Shown here piece after piece: positions 63,871-64,000 of a stretch of 64,000 nucleotides of DNA. The position numbers and the translations under genes are program-made. Location: positions 51,677-115,676 of the forward strand of contig NZ_LMCQ01000007.1 of the NCBI RefSeq assembly GCF_001424835.1. The letters run 5' to 3'. The DNA is from Variovorax sp. Root318D1 (GTDB lineage Bacteria; Pseudomonadota; Gammaproteobacteria; Burkholderiales; Burkholderiaceae_C). Under the pieces are notes generated by a model. The model searched no databases, was not told the DNA's origin, and saw nothing but the letters and a program-made list of their open reading frames with translations. The number at the start of each line of letters is the position of its first letter. The first letter of the stretch is position 1.

Positions 63871-64000
63871 TACTGTCTGCGTCCCTTCGCTGCGCTACGG
63901 GAAACCTGCGGTGCTCGACTCCGGCGGGGGTCCGCAGAACTCGCTTCGCTCAAACAGCTGCGGCCCTGATCCCGCCTCCATCTGCGCTCCTCGGCGCATA

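Overview
The window is about 64 kb of GC-rich, densely packed chromosomal DNA. Gene content and order resemble the Comamonadaceae (Betaproteobacteria), most likely Variovorax or a close relative. The assignment rests on recognisable protein families (MutS, GlnS, GshA, AmtB, UppP), on many four-base ATGA/GTGA start-stop overlaps, and on GC-rich hairpin repeats between genes that look like those common in that family. I see no rRNA, tRNA, CRISPR array, insertion sequence or prophage; most of the window reads as ordinary chromosome.

Layout. 1-3.9 kb: a secreted phosphoesterase (cut by the left edge), a di-haem cytochrome c peroxidase and a small lipoprotein. 3.9-5.5 kb: a His-rich PadR regulator of the YqjI type and a siderophore-interacting flavoreductase (YqjH type) behind a promoter that carries a perfect 16-bp palindrome. 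5.6-11.7 kb: CorA, an unknown protein with an excisionase-like HTH, then MutS, an Anbu-type proteasome-like protease and an alpha/beta hydrolase in one direction. 11.9-17.5 kb: a LuxR-type response regulator, UppP, and an amino-acid group (Asp/Glu racemase, solute-binding protein, class III aminotransferase) facing an RpiR regulator across three phased GGAAC-type sites. 17.6-27.4 kb: an SPW membrane protein, then a complete MdtABC-like tripartite RND efflux operon with its own outer-membrane factor. 27.6-30.9 kb: small membrane proteins, a LytS/LytR-type two-component pair, a bidirectional terminator and a Tyr/Pro-rich exported protein. 31-35.3 kb: GlnS, a pseudouridine synthase without a normal start codon, an M23 peptidase and an AstE/aspartoacylase-like enzyme. 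35.5-39 kb: two tandem RTX/DUF4214 proteins. 39-49 kb: AmtB, thioesterase, DUF4139 protein, RbgA/YlqF GTPase, BamE-like protein, CBS protein, HPF-like protein, an epoxide-hydrolase-like enzyme with a MerR regulator and an NTF2-like protein, an SDR enzyme and a receiver-only response regulator. 49-64 kb: GshA, ABM monooxygenase, carboxylesterase, a Zur-like Fur-family regulator next to a CobW GTPase, GST, enoyl-CoA hydratase, several small unknowns, beta-propeller lipoprotein, YedI, GNAT, a VF530/ferredoxin cluster, MFS transporter, RluA-type synthase, universal stress protein, 2OG-Fe dioxygenase and DUF427 protein; the right end is a non-coding hairpin repeat.

Themes: metal handling recurs (YqjI/YqjH, CorA, Zur/CobW), as do envelope and efflux functions and two-component signalling. 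The most notable items are the pseudouridine synthase whose start appears to be ATC inside a TAATC junction, the phased RpiR operators, paired inverted repeats upstream of cobW, the palindrome over the yqjI-like promoter, an Anbu protease without its usual partners, the tandem RTX/DUF4214 pair, and an uncharacterised excisionase-like HTH protein. All functional statements come from reading motifs and context; no database search was run.
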